Shown here: positions 18,376 to 26,570 of the stretch, in pieces
Layout: every line of letters begins with the position of its first letter
How positions within the stretch are numbered: position 1 is the first letter of the stretch
Translations under genes and position numbers: made by a program
Notes under the pieces: model-generated
What the model was told of the DNA's origin: nothing
What the model saw: the letters and a program-made list of their open reading frames with translations, nothing else
Databases searched by the model: none
Assembly: GCA_963842955.1 (NCBI GenBank)
Contig: CAWJIJ010000009.1
Location: 434,001-498,000 of the forward strand
Origin: JARFQW01 sp963842955
GTDB taxonomy: Bacteria > Pseudomonadota > Gammaproteobacteria > Steroidobacterales > XN24
Reading direction: 5' to 3'
Length of the DNA stretch: 64,000 nucleotides

Positions 18376-20076
18376 CTAAGTGATTCCGCCACGCTGGACG
18401 TAGACATAGACGCCGGTGAGCACCACGGCGAGCACAGTCACTGCGATCGTCGCGAACCGCCTGACCCGTGCTCGGGACATATCCGAGGCGGTCGCCACGA
18501 AGGGCACAGCGGCAATGGGCGGCATGTCGAGCAGGGTGCGAACGTCCCGGGTGCCACGAACGGATCCGTCCAGCGCCTCCAGCGCGAGAATCGAAATCGC
18601 CGCGACCGTCAGGCCAAGCAGCAGCCCGATGATGAGAATGAGAGGGCGGTTCGGAAAGGCCGGCTTGTAGGGCAGGCTGGCGTTCTGATGCAGAACCCAG
18701 GTTTCCGCCAGCCGCTCGCGACTCAGGTCGATCAGATTGAGCTCGGCCTCGTCAAAGCCTTTCTTGGCCTGCTCGTAACCGCGCAGAAGCTCCTTGAGTT
18801 CGCGCTCGACCTCCGGGGCGATCTCGAGCCGGCCTTCCAGCGAGCCGATCTGGCGCACGAGGGCATCGCGTCGGCCACGCAGGGCTCCGGACTCGGAACG
18901 AAGGCTCTGCTGCCGAATCGTGAGCTGCACGTAAACCGGGTTGTCCGGCGGCCGGCTGGTGTTCTCGACGGGCGCGTTTCTCAGGTCCTGCTCGAGGCTC
19001 TGAACCATTCGCTCGAGCCGGCGAACGTCGGGATGCTCGGCCGGAAGGCCGCGCCGCAGTTCGTCCAGCTCCGCCCGACGGGTGGCGAGCTGCAGCTCGA
19101 TGGCTTCCCGGAGACCGGTGCCCGTCGCACCGCAGACCTGTTCCAGCTGCCGCCGGGTCTGCACCACGTCCGGGTGCTCGGTGCTGTAGCGGGCAAGCAG
19201 GTCCCTGAACTGGGCCTGGACGGCACGGCAGCTCTCCAGAGATCCGGCGGTCACGCCACCCGGCACATCCGCCGCACCGATATAGGGATCCGTATTGACG
19301 ATCTGGTTGGCGATGATTTGCATCTGGCCGTCCAGATCCCGTAGCTGGCGGTCGATGCCTTCCAGTTCTGTCTGCTTGCGCTCGAGCTGCGTGCGGTTGA
19401 AGTTCCGGTCTTCGGGCATCGCGCCGGGATTGCGTGTCTGGAACTCCGCCAGCAGGCCTTCCTGATTCTGAAGACGCGAGCGAAGGTTCTCAACCTGCCG
19501 CTTCAATACGGCCTCGGCGCTGGTTACCGCGGCACTGCTGCGTTCCGCGCTCGCGCGCACGAACAGGCCGGCCAGTTCCCGCGTCACGTCCCGGGTAGCG
19601 GCAGGCTCACGGTAATAGTAGGAAACAGTGAATCCCATGATTTCGCCAGGCCGGCGGCTGCGTGGGTCGTCTTCGTCCAGGGTGAGGTCCACGTGAATGT
19701 TCGGCCGCATTTCCCGGATCACCGACTCCGGTGGGCCGTTGCCACGCTCTTTGCGATACAGGTCGTATCTCTCGACGAGAGCCGCCAGGTTGGCCCGGCT
19801 CATCACCTGGTCGTTCAGCCGGTCTACCCTCTGGCTTCGGTCCACCTCTCCGCAGGCCACACCGGGGATGTCGGTGATCTCCGGGCACTGAATATCGATT
19901 TCTGCAGTCGCCCGATATAGGTTCTCCAGGCTGTAGGCAGTGACGGCGCTGGCCAGAAACACGGCAAGCGTGATGCCGCTCATGAGTTTCCAGCGACGAC
20001 GGAACAAATCCGTCACGTCCTGCAATGAATATCCCTGTTCCTGCATCGCTTGCAAGTCTCCATTAGGCGCCGTCAA
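18376..20076 (-). CDS. Wzz/GumC-like polysaccharide chain-length protein
   Basis: A 566-residue inner-membrane polysaccharide co-polymerase. It starts with a Wzz domain (YSLQDVTDLFRRRWKL, then a membrane helix near residues 34-52). A long periplasmic coiled-coil region rich in Leu, Glu and Arg follows, and a second membrane helix lies near residues 484-505 (LILIIGLLLGLTVAAISILAL). The proline-rich loop VLHQNASLPYKPAFPNRP just before it is the typical signature. A third hydrophobic segment lies near residue 545. No kinase domain is attached; the CpsD-like gene follows. Repeated AEHPDV motifs in the coil are usual for the GumC group. Confidence 0.88.
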   Translation of the reverse strand: MTAPNGDLQAMQEQGYSLQDVTDLFRRRWKLMSGITLAVFLASAVTAYSLENLYRATAEIDIQCPEITDIPGVACGEVDRSQRVDRLNDQVMSRANLAALVERYDLYRKERGNGPPESVIREMRPNIHVDLTLDEDDPRSRRPGEIMGFTVSYYYREPAATRDVTRELAGLFVRASAERSSAAVTSAEAVLKRQVENLRSRLQNQEGLLAEFQTRNPGAMPEDRNFNRTQLERKQTELEGIDRQLRDLDGQMQIIANQIVNTDPYIGAADVPGGVTAGSLESCRAVQAQFRDLLARYSTEHPDVVQTRRQLEQVCGATGTGLREAIELQLATRRAELDELRRGLPAEHPDVRRLERMVQSLEQDLRNAPVENTSRPPDNPVYVQLTIRQQSLRSESGALRGRRDALVRQIGSLEGRLEIAPEVERELKELLRGYEQAKKGFDEAELNLIDLSRERLAETWVLHQNASLPYKPAFPNRPLILIIGLLLGLTVAAISILALEALDGSVRGTRDVRTLLDMPPIAAVPFVATASDMSRARVRRFATIAVTVLAVVLTGVYVYVQRGGIT

Positions 20077-20088
20077 ACGGGCCGATCG

Positions 20089-21297
20089 TCAGTCCCTGTC
20101 GGCAAGGCCCCACTGCAGATAGAGGTACAGCTGATTGGCGTTTGCGCTCTCGGCGTCTTCTTCCCTGTCCAGGATCGTGTACCGGTAATCGCCGACCACG
20201 TTGAGCTGCCGGGTCAGCGACCAGGTGAACTCCGTCCGAATCTGCACGTAATCGCGATCGTTCGCATTTCCGCTAACGCCGTCTGCCGTATAGGCCTGAA
20301 CGCCAATACCGGCATCCAGCAGCTCGGTGAGCTGACGGCGGAACCCGAGGTGAATCTGGTCGCGAACCGACAGATCGCCGTCACCCTGGGCCGACACGCT
20401 CCGCCGATAACCGGCCCGGAGCCATGTCGTCTCGAGGCGGCGAACCAGGGAAATGTCGGCAATCCAGTCATCCGAGTCGTCGCCTTCTTCCGGGTCGCTG
20501 CGCTCGATTCCCCCCAGTGCCCTCAGCCGCGTGGTTTCAGAGAACTCGTGCTCGAATCCGGCGCGGGCCCCATAGCCGGCGACGTCCAGCCGGCCCGAAG
20601 GATTGTAGTCGCGGCCGAAAACGCTCGTGATGATGTCGGTGACGGGGCTGATGCCATAGCGGTAGAGCACTTCGCCACGCACGTCCGTGTAGTCGGTAAA
20701 CCGGTCTTCCTGGTCATCGTCGTAGGAAACATCGTAATAACGCCCGTCCAGCTCGATCGATGATTTCTCGGTGAGCTGGGTCTCCCAGTAGGGGAAGATT
20801 CTGAAGCGTGAACGATCATTGCCCTCGTCGATCTCACTGGTGTCGTCGTCCGGGATATCCGGTTCGTCCGGGTCAAGTCCGACCTGCGCAAGTTCCGCGG
20901 TCCTGACGTCTTCGCGCGCGTAGTTCGCGCGAAAACCCCAGCGGCTGCGCTGCAGCTGTTGAGCGACCACGGAATCGACAAACGTGTCATTGGAGTCGAA
21001 CTGATCGTCGCTCGGATACTTGCGAATGCGGAGCCTCGGCCGTATCCAGGCGGAAGCGGTTTCCGTCTCCACGCCGGTCTTCAAGGAAAACTGCGTAAGC
21101 ACCCCGGTGGTCGAGGTCTGTTCATCGGTGCGCGAAGACAATCGAGCATTGTCGTTGTATTCGCCGCCCCCGGAGATGCCGGGGGTGACATACCAGTCCG
21201 CTGCACCCAGCGGCCCGGCCACGAGGGTCATGGCGATTGCCCCCAGGGAAGTGGCGGACAGGCGGCGACGTCTGCGCTGTGGATTCTGTTGGGTCAT
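20089..21297 (-). CDS. Outer-membrane beta-barrel protein of the EPS export operon
   Basis: A 402-residue protein with a twin-basic signal peptide (RRRRRLSATSLGAIAMTLVAGPLGA), then alternating polar/hydrophobic strands typical of a beta-barrel. Examples are WYVTPGISGGGEYNDNARL, WGFRANYARED, IELDGRYYDVSY and the last strand LYLYLQWGL. Acidic stretches such as DPDEPDIPDDDTSEIDE form predicted outer loops. Genes of this kind lie beside Wza- and Wzz-like genes in many EPS loci and may form the outer-membrane exit or a surface-anchoring porin. It lies 12 bases before the Wzz-like gene. The exact family is not assigned. Confidence 0.75.
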   Translation of the reverse strand: MTQQNPQRRRRRLSATSLGAIAMTLVAGPLGAADWYVTPGISGGGEYNDNARLSSRTDEQTSTTGVLTQFSLKTGVETETASAWIRPRLRIRKYPSDDQFDSNDTFVDSVVAQQLQRSRWGFRANYAREDVRTAELAQVGLDPDEPDIPDDDTSEIDEGNDRSRFRIFPYWETQLTEKSSIELDGRYYDVSYDDDQEDRFTDYTDVRGEVLYRYGISPVTDIITSVFGRDYNPSGRLDVAGYGARAGFEHEFSETTRLRALGGIERSDPEEGDDSDDWIADISLVRRLETTWLRAGYRRSVSAQGDGDLSVRDQIHLGFRRQLTELLDAGIGVQAYTADGVSGNANDRDYVQIRTEFTWSLTRQLNVVGDYRYTILDREEDAESANANQLYLYLQWGLADRD

Positions 21298-21324
21298 GAC
21301 TTGTATCCGTTCCAGCCCGCGGCG

Positions 21325-21915
21325 CTAGGGAACGACGATGACATCGCCGCTCTTCAAAATGATGTTCTGGGAGAGTTTCCGTCCCTTCTCGACATCGCTG
21401 TAGCGAAAGTCGATGACTTCCTGCCTGTCGCCAGTGCGCCGGAGGATCTTGATGTCGTTGGTATTGGCGTAGGCTGTAGTGCCGCCGGCCAGCGCGAGGG
21501 CCTGCATGACGTCCACCCTGGGATTCATTACGAAGGTTCCCGGTCTCTGGACCTGGCCGAGCACGTAGACCTTGTTTCCCCGAATTTCCTTGAGTGATAC
21601 GGTCACTACGGGATCGGGGATGAAGCGCGACAGCTGTGTCGTAATCTGCATCTGGACGTCCGCGACAGTTCGCCCGGCTGCCATGACGTCGCCGGCCAGG
21701 GGGAAGGAGACGCCCCCGTCCGGCCGGACGAGAATATCCCTTTCCAGGTAGTCCTCTTTCCAGACCGAAACCTCGAGAAGGTCCCCGGGCTGAATCATGT
21801 AGCCGGTCGGGGGAGGCACGGGCGGTTCGGCGGCGTCCTGCGCGTAGAGCGGGGCTGCGACGAGTAGCGCCATGACAGCTACAATGCGACGCGCGTTTCG
21901 AGCATATCGAATCAT
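21325..21915 (-). CDS. Wza-like polysaccharide export protein
   Basis: A 196-residue periplasmic/outer-membrane export protein and the first gene of the minus-strand operon. Residues 1-27 are a signal peptide (VAVMALLVAAPLYAQ) with no lipobox cysteine, so it is not a classical lipoprotein. TGYMIQPGDLLEVSVWKEDYLERDILVRPDG is the Poly_export domain, and KVYVLGQVQRPGTFVMNPRVDVMQALALAGG is an SLBB domain. It is about half the length of Wza and lacks the C-terminal outer-membrane helix region, so the beta-barrel protein next to it may supply the pore. Confidence 0.87.
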   Translation of the reverse strand: MIRYARNARRIVAVMALLVAAPLYAQDAAEPPVPPPTGYMIQPGDLLEVSVWKEDYLERDILVRPDGGVSFPLAGDVMAAGRTVADVQMQITTQLSRFIPDPVVTVSLKEIRGNKVYVLGQVQRPGTFVMNPRVDVMQALALAGGTTAYANTNDIKILRRTGDRQEVIDFRYSDVEKGRKLSQNIILKSGDVIVVP

Positions 21916-21969
21916 ATTATCTTCTTAACGGCGACAGTGGGCCGGCCCCCCGGGATATACGTATGGTGG

Positions 21970-22022
21970 CTGTGAATACCACAGAGCGTATGGTGTCACA
22001 ATTGGACCCGCAACAGTGTGAC
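21970..22022. promoter_or_regulatory. Inverted repeats in the wza/wecG divergent region
   Basis: Two imperfect symmetry elements lie between the divergent export operon and the WecG-like gene. CTGTG (21970-21974) and CACAG (21980-21984) form a 5-5-5 inverted repeat. GTCACA (21995-22000) and TGTGAC (22017-22022) form an everted pair. The TGTGAC half matches the CRP-type palindromes found upstream of two other genes in this window. Function is inferred. Confidence 0.35.
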
Positions 22023-22099
22023 GTATTCCCGGTACGCGATGGCCCTGTTAACGGACCATCCGGGCTCACCGCAAGAGCTGTGCTGGAGAGCAACAACAG

Positions 22100-22882
22100 A
22101 TGAGCCAGATCGAACAGGGCACCGTATTCGATTCCGAGCCCATCGTAGGCTACAGCGTCGCCCGGGGCAGTGCCGAAGTGCTGTCTCGTGAGGTGGGCCA
22201 ATGGCTGGACGCCGGTCGGCGGGACTGCCCTTGGTTTGCTTGCCTCAATCCTCATGCCGTGGAGATCGCCTCCGGCGACGCCGCATTTTGTGAAGCGCTT
22301 CAGGCGGCTGATTTCCTGACTCCCGACGGAGTCGGCGTGGTCTTCGCCTCCCGTTTTCTTGGCGGCCGGATTCGCGAGCGAGTGACCGGCATGGACGTTT
22401 TTCTTGGCGTTACCCGGCAACTGGCAGAGCGGGGCGGCAGCTGCTTCTTTCTTGGCTCCACGGATGCAACCCTTGCCGCGATTCGTGAAAAAATGAGCCG
22501 CCAGTTTCCAAACGTCCGCGTTGCCGGTTGCTACTCGCCTCCGTTCAAGCCCGAGTTCTCCCCGGAAGACAACGACGCAATGATCGCAGCGGTCAATGAG
22601 GCGGCGCCGGATGTGCTCTGGATCGGACTGACGGCTCCAAAGCAGGAGAAATGGCTGCACGCCCACCGGGACCGTCTTGAAGTGGCATTTGCCGGTCCGA
22701 TCGGCGCTGCCTTCGATTTTTTCGTGGGAAATATTCGCCGGGCAGGTCCGGCGTGGCAGAAAGCCGGACTGGAATGGTTGCCGCGCCTGGTTCAGGAGCC
22801 GCGGAGGCTGTGGCGACGGATGTTTGTATCCGCGCCACGATTTGTTGCGCGCACGCTACAATCCCGCGTCGCCGGTCGCTGA
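22100..22882 (+). CDS. WecG/TagA/CpsF-family glycosyltransferase
   Basis: A GT26-type transferase of 260 residues that usually adds the second sugar onto a undecaprenyl-linked first sugar. Family motifs are FACLNPHAVEIASGD, FLTPDGVGVVFASRFLGG, ERVTGMDVFLGV, CFFLGSTDATLAAIREKM and VLWIGLTAPKQEKWLH, with the common C-terminus GAAFDFFVGNIRRAGPAWQ. It is divergent from the Wza-like operon and lies about 230 bases before the WecA-type gene. The two together make a plausible initiation pair for the repeat unit. Confidence 0.9.
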   Translation: MSQIEQGTVFDSEPIVGYSVARGSAEVLSREVGQWLDAGRRDCPWFACLNPHAVEIASGDAAFCEALQAADFLTPDGVGVVFASRFLGGRIRERVTGMDVFLGVTRQLAERGGSCFFLGSTDATLAAIREKMSRQFPNVRVAGCYSPPFKPEFSPEDNDAMIAAVNEAAPDVLWIGLTAPKQEKWLHAHRDRLEVAFAGPIGAAFDFFVGNIRRAGPAWQKAGLEWLPRLVQEPRRLWRRMFVSAPRFVARTLQSRVAGR

Positions 22883-23040
22883 AGATTTGACGCGGCGCAA
22901 AAGAATTCGCGTTCTTTATCTATTTGACATAAAGTTATCTGCATTACTTCAAGCCTTTTCGGTGGCGATCGAGGCCGAAATCGCTTAAATTTGTAATGAG
23001 ACGGTCACCCACGGAAGGGCAAAATAACGACTGGGTAGCC

Positions 23041-23056
23041 TGTGACGGGCGTCACA
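23041..23056. promoter_or_regulatory. CRP/Clp-type palindrome upstream of the initiating transferase
   Basis: TGTGACGGGCGTCACA matches the CRP consensus TGTGA-N6-TCACA exactly, with a 7-2-7 symmetry. It lies 55 bases before the WecA-type start. A TTGACA sequence occurs at 22924-22929. A closely similar site lies at 45319-45334 upstream of the GGDEF-EAL gene. Binding by a CRP/Clp/Vfr-like factor is inferred. Confidence 0.55.
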
Positions 23057-23110
23057 GAACGAGGAAGCGCTTCGGCGTAACGTATCAAGCTCCTGGAGAG
23101 GGGGGCGCTT

Positions 23111-24403
23111 ATGAACACGCTGCTGATTTTCAGCGTGGCATTTCTGGCTTCAGTCGTTGCTATCGCTGGCTTGATGCCAGTGGCCCGTAAAGCGGGTCTC
23201 GTAGATCGGCCCAGTAGTCGCAAAAAACACACAGGGAACGTGCCTCTCGTCGGCGGCATCGCGATCTTCGCGGCGGTGGTGTTCGTCAGTGCGCTGGTGG
23301 GTCCGCCCGCGGGCTGGCCCGGGCTCCTCGTGGGTGCCGGCTTGCTACTGATGGTCGGCGTCAAGGACGACCTGAGCCGCATTTCCCCGAAAATCCGCCT
23401 CGTGTTCCAGGCCGCCAGCATTCTGGTCATTGCCATCTGGGCCGATGCGACTATCGACTGGCTGGGTTTCATGGGGCCGGGGCAGGTGCCTTTCGGCCTC
23501 GGCTGGCTGGCCCTGCCGTTTACCGTTTTTGCCGGTGTCGGACTTGTCAACTCGGTGAACATGACGGACGGTCTCGACGGGCTTTGTGGCACGCTGACGC
23601 TGGTCGCGCTCACGGCCCTGGGCATCGTGGCGGCCATGGCCGGGAGGGTCGAGGAGCTGACCCTGATTGTCATCGTGGCAGGCGCGGTCGTCGGTTTCCT
23701 TGCCTACAATTTCCGATTCCCCGGGCGTTCCCAGGCCCTCGTGTTTCTTGGCGACGCGGGCAGCTACCTGCTGGGTATCACGCTTCTCTATCTCCTGGCA
23801 CGGCTGAGCGCCGGCCCGGAGCCGGCCATGTCGCCGGTCACCGCGCTCTGGATCATGCTGGTTCCGCTGTTCGATACCGTCGGCATGATGATTCGCCGAA
23901 TGAAGAAGGGCCGGTCAATTCTTGCCGCGGACCGGGAGCACATCCATCACGTGTTCCTGCTGGCCAAGTTCAAGGTCAGCGAAACCGTTCTCATCATGGG
24001 AGCGCTTGGCGCCATCTCGGCCGGTATCGGGATCGCCGGGTGGTACGGCGCCGTGCCCGACGCGCTGATGCTCGCCTTGTTCCTTCTGCTCGCGGCGGGC
24101 TACTACCGTCTCATCATGCGGGCCTGGAAGCTGATGCGCTTTCTCAGCAGGTCGATATGCCGGCGGGTCGGATCTTCGGATCGCCGCGTGAGCGAGCGCC
24201 GTGTCCGGCACGATCCAAATATCGTCCGCGCGCTGGGGTATGACCGGCGATCGGGGACGGACCGGCGCAAGGTGACGGACAGGCGGAACGTCGCGGCCGG
24301 GGCCGGATCTCCTTTCGGAGGGCATGCCCCGGTGGGGCAGCACCGGGTTGCGCTGGACGGGTCTGGTTCGGACTCGGTCGGGACGAAAGTTCAGGCAACG
24401 TGA
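23111..24403 (+). CDS. WecA/MraY-type undecaprenyl-phosphate sugar-phosphate transferase
   Basis: An integral membrane enzyme that would start the repeat unit by joining a sugar-1-phosphate to undecaprenyl phosphate. Signature sequences are DRPSSRKKHTGNVPLVGGIA near residue 33, VGVKDDLSRISPKIRL with the catalytic Asp pair, VNMTDGLDGLCG, FLGDAGSYLLG, and the REHIHHVFL histidine motif near residue 277. About ten membrane helices alternate with these loops. After the last helix there is a hydrophilic tail of about 90 residues with repeated (D/E)RR triplets, unusual for WecA. Start ATG 23111 follows a strong GGAGAGG ribosome-binding site. Confidence 0.9.
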   Translation: MNTLLIFSVAFLASVVAIAGLMPVARKAGLVDRPSSRKKHTGNVPLVGGIAIFAAVVFVSALVGPPAGWPGLLVGAGLLLMVGVKDDLSRISPKIRLVFQAASILVIAIWADATIDWLGFMGPGQVPFGLGWLALPFTVFAGVGLVNSVNMTDGLDGLCGTLTLVALTALGIVAAMAGRVEELTLIVIVAGAVVGFLAYNFRFPGRSQALVFLGDAGSYLLGITLLYLLARLSAGPEPAMSPVTALWIMLVPLFDTVGMMIRRMKKGRSILAADREHIHHVFLLAKFKVSETVLIMGALGAISAGIGIAGWYGAVPDALMLALFLLLAAGYYRLIMRAWKLMRFLSRSICRRVGSSDRRVSERRVRHDPNIVRALGYDRRSGTDRRKVTDRRNVAAGAGSPFGGHAPVGQHRVALDGSGSDSVGTKVQAT

Positions 24404-24476
24404 GCCACGTCCGGTCCGCATTTCATTTCAACGGTTATTCTATGTTCCTCAGTCTTCGAGGACAGGCTAAGACGGC

Positions 24477-25484
24477 ATGAAAAAAGCGATTGTCTGCGGC
24501 GCCGGTGGTTTCATCGGCTCCCACTTGGTGAAGGCCCTCAAGAAAGAGGGGTTCTGGGTTCGCGGTGTGGACCTGAAATATCCGGAGTTTGCGCCCACTG
24601 CGGCGGATGATTTCGTCATCGCAGACCTGCGCGATCCCGTGAATTGCCGATACGTGATCGATCAGCCCTTCGATGAGGTCTACCAGCTTGCCGCCGACAT
24701 GGGCGGGGCCGGTTTTGTCTTCACCGGCGAGAATGATGCGGACATCATGCATAACTCCGCGCTGATCAATCTGAACATCCTCGAAGCGTGTCATCGGCGC
24801 AATCTGAAGCGGATCTTCTACTCTTCTTCGGCCTGCATGTATCCGGAACACAACCAGATGGATCCGGATAACCCGATGACGGCCGAGGATTCGGCTTATC
24901 CCGCCAATCCTGACAGCGAGTACGGCTGGGAGAAACTGTTCAGCGAACGGCTTTACCTCGCCTTCGGCCGCAACCACGGCATGGACGTGCGGGTTGCGCG
25001 CTACCACAACATCTTCGGACCTGAGGGTACCTGGCGGGACGGGCGCGAGAAGGCGCCTGCGGCGCTGTGCCGGAAAATTGCCGAGACCCCCGATGGCGGA
25101 GAGATCGAACTCTGGGGCGACGGCACACAGACCCGATCCTTCCTGTATGTCGATGAGTGTGTTGCGGGCTCGATTCGCCTGATGCGTTCGGACTGGACGG
25201 GTCCCGTCAATATCGGCTCAGAAGAAATGGTGACCATTAATTCGCTGGCCGAGATGATCATGGGGATAGCCGGCAAGCGGGTGAACATCCGCCATGTGCC
25301 GGGTCCGCTAGGAGTCCGTGGCCGGAATTCAGATAATCGGCTGATCCGGGAGAAGCTTGGTTGGGAACCCTCGGAGAGCCTTCACGACGGACTGTCGAAA
25401 ACCTACCCCTGGATACTCCAGGAGGTTATCGACGCGGGTCTCGCGCCGCCTGAGGCGGTGCCAGCCGCTCGCACCGGCACCTGA
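24477..25484 (+). CDS. GDP-mannose 3,5-epimerase-like SDR epimerase
   Basis: An extended short-chain dehydrogenase/epimerase of 335 residues. The N-terminus has the NAD-binding loop GAGGFIGSHLV, and the catalytic pair is in SEYGWEKLFSERL (YxxxK) near residue 145. LAADMGGAGFVFTGENDADIMHNSALINLNILEA, SSSACMYPEHNQ and ARYHNIFGPEGTWRDGREKAPAALCRK closely resemble GDP-mannose 3,5-epimerase, which makes GDP-L-galactose or GDP-L-gulose from GDP-mannose. Being last in the plus-strand EPS group, it probably supplies an unusual L-sugar donor. A rho-independent terminator follows. A different NDP-sugar substrate cannot be excluded. Confidence 0.8.
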   Translation: MKKAIVCGAGGFIGSHLVKALKKEGFWVRGVDLKYPEFAPTAADDFVIADLRDPVNCRYVIDQPFDEVYQLAADMGGAGFVFTGENDADIMHNSALINLNILEACHRRNLKRIFYSSSACMYPEHNQMDPDNPMTAEDSAYPANPDSEYGWEKLFSERLYLAFGRNHGMDVRVARYHNIFGPEGTWRDGREKAPAALCRKIAETPDGGEIELWGDGTQTRSFLYVDECVAGSIRLMRSDWTGPVNIGSEEMVTINSLAEMIMGIAGKRVNIRHVPGPLGVRGRNSDNRLIREKLGWEPSESLHDGLSKTYPWILQEVIDAGLAPPEAVPAARTGT

Positions 25485-25537
25485 ACGCGCACGCGTTCAC
25501 GACGCGTACCGGGTTTTACCGGCGAAGAAACAAACAA

Positions 25538-25575
25538 GGGTTCGGTCTCCCGAGCGGGTGACCGAACCCTTTTTT
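25538..25575 (+). terminator. Rho-independent terminator
   Basis: A perfect 10-base stem (GGGTTCGGTC with GACCGAACCC), a 12-base loop and a run of six T. It closes the plus-strand EPS genes. The reverse strand lacks a T-run, so it is probably one-way. Confidence 0.88.
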
Positions 25576-25619
25576 CGACACGGCTACCCGGGATTCACCC
25601 GGGCCCGACTGCGGTCGAT

Positions 25620-26093
25620 TCAGCCCGCGTGGGTCCGGGTCTGGATGTAGCGCTCTTCGCCGATCTTCTCGATGAGCCCGAGCTGAGTCTCGATCCAGTC
25701 CACATGCTCTTCCTCGGAATCGAGAATGCTGCTGAACAGATCCCGGCTCACGTAGTCACCGATCTTCTCGGCATCCGCGACTCCGGCGCGCAGATCCGGA
25801 ATGGCGACCATCTCCAGGCGCAGATCGCACTCGAGAATCTCTTTCACCGATTCGCCGATAAAAAGCTTGCCGAGGTCCTGGAGATTGGGCAGCCCTTCGA
25901 GAAACAACATACGCTCGATCAGCGCGTCGGCGTGTTTCATCTCGTCGACGGATTCCTCGTACTCATGGTCCGCGAGCGCCTTGACGCCCCAGTCCTTCAG
26001 CATTCGCGAGTGCAGGAAATACTGGTTAATGGCCGTCAGCTCGTTTTTCAGCACCTTGTTCAGGTGGACGATGATACTTGCGTCGCCTTTCAC
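25620..26093 (-). CDS. bfr: Bacterioferritin
   Basis: The 157-residue subunit of the 24-mer haem-containing iron store. All ferroxidase ligands are at canonical positions: Glu18, Glu51, His54, Glu94, Glu127 and His130. Met52, the axial haem ligand, is present in DEMKHADALIERMLFLEG. Length is normal. It lies about 90 bases downstream of bfd on the same strand, so iron release and storage are probably coregulated. The ATG 26093 start follows a GGAG site. Confidence 0.95.
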   Translation of the reverse strand: MKGDASIIVHLNKVLKNELTAINQYFLHSRMLKDWGVKALADHEYEESVDEMKHADALIERMLFLEGLPNLQDLGKLFIGESVKEILECDLRLEMVAIPDLRAGVADAEKIGDYVSRDLFSSILDSEEEHVDWIETQLGLIEKIGEERYIQTRTHAG

Positions 26094-26184
26094 GGAATTC
26101 TCCTTTTCTGCTGCACCGAATTATGCAGGCGAAGCCGGCGCAGCGATAGCCGGGCCGGCTCACTCGAGACGAAGTTCGTGAAAT

Positions 26185-26412
26185 TCAGCCTTCCGGCTTC
26201 AGATAGGCACCGGCTGGAAGCGCCCCGGCGAACCCGGCATCCCCAGATTCGCTGTGTGCCGACTCAAGCACCTCGCGGGCGACGCAGGCGCAGGTCCCGC
26301 AGCCTGTGGCAACGCCGAGTTCGCGCTTGAGATCCCGAACAGAGCGCGCTCCGCGGCCGGCGGCTTCGCGGATTTCCCGATCGGTTATTCCCTGGCAGAT
26401 GCAAACGTACAT
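26185..26412 (-). CDS. bfd: Bacterioferritin-associated ferredoxin
   Basis: A 75-residue [2Fe-2S] protein that reduces bacterioferritin iron for release. MYVCICQGITDREI supplies Cys4 and Cys6, and TGCGTCACVAREVL supplies the second cysteine pair at 38 and 41, the Bfd arrangement. The C-terminal tail after residue 55 is not conserved. A candidate Fur site lies just upstream. Confidence 0.93.
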   Translation of the reverse strand: MYVCICQGITDREIREAAGRGARSVRDLKRELGVATGCGTCACVAREVLESAHSESGDAGFAGALPAGAYLKPEG

Positions 26413-26437
26413 GGCGTTTCTGGCGATGGCGGACGCT

Positions 26438-26473
26438 GATAATAATGACAGGAATGAGAACGATTAGCAATTG
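26438..26473. promoter_or_regulatory. Candidate Fur-box region upstream of bfd
   Basis: An A/T-rich stretch with GATAATAATGAC followed by AATGAGAACGATTAGCAATTG. GAGAACGATTAGC approximates the 6-1-6 Fur core GATAAT-N-ATTATC. The location, about 40 bases before the bfd start and in the divergent region with the MATE gene, fits iron control, but the match is imperfect. Confidence 0.4.
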
Positions 26474-26570
26474 CGTTCAATACGTATGTCCCGCTGAGAA
26501 TGCCACCGTAACCCCGGCTGAAAAATGTCCGGCTCGGTCGTGGTCCGCTCTGCCATAATCGGACCCCATC

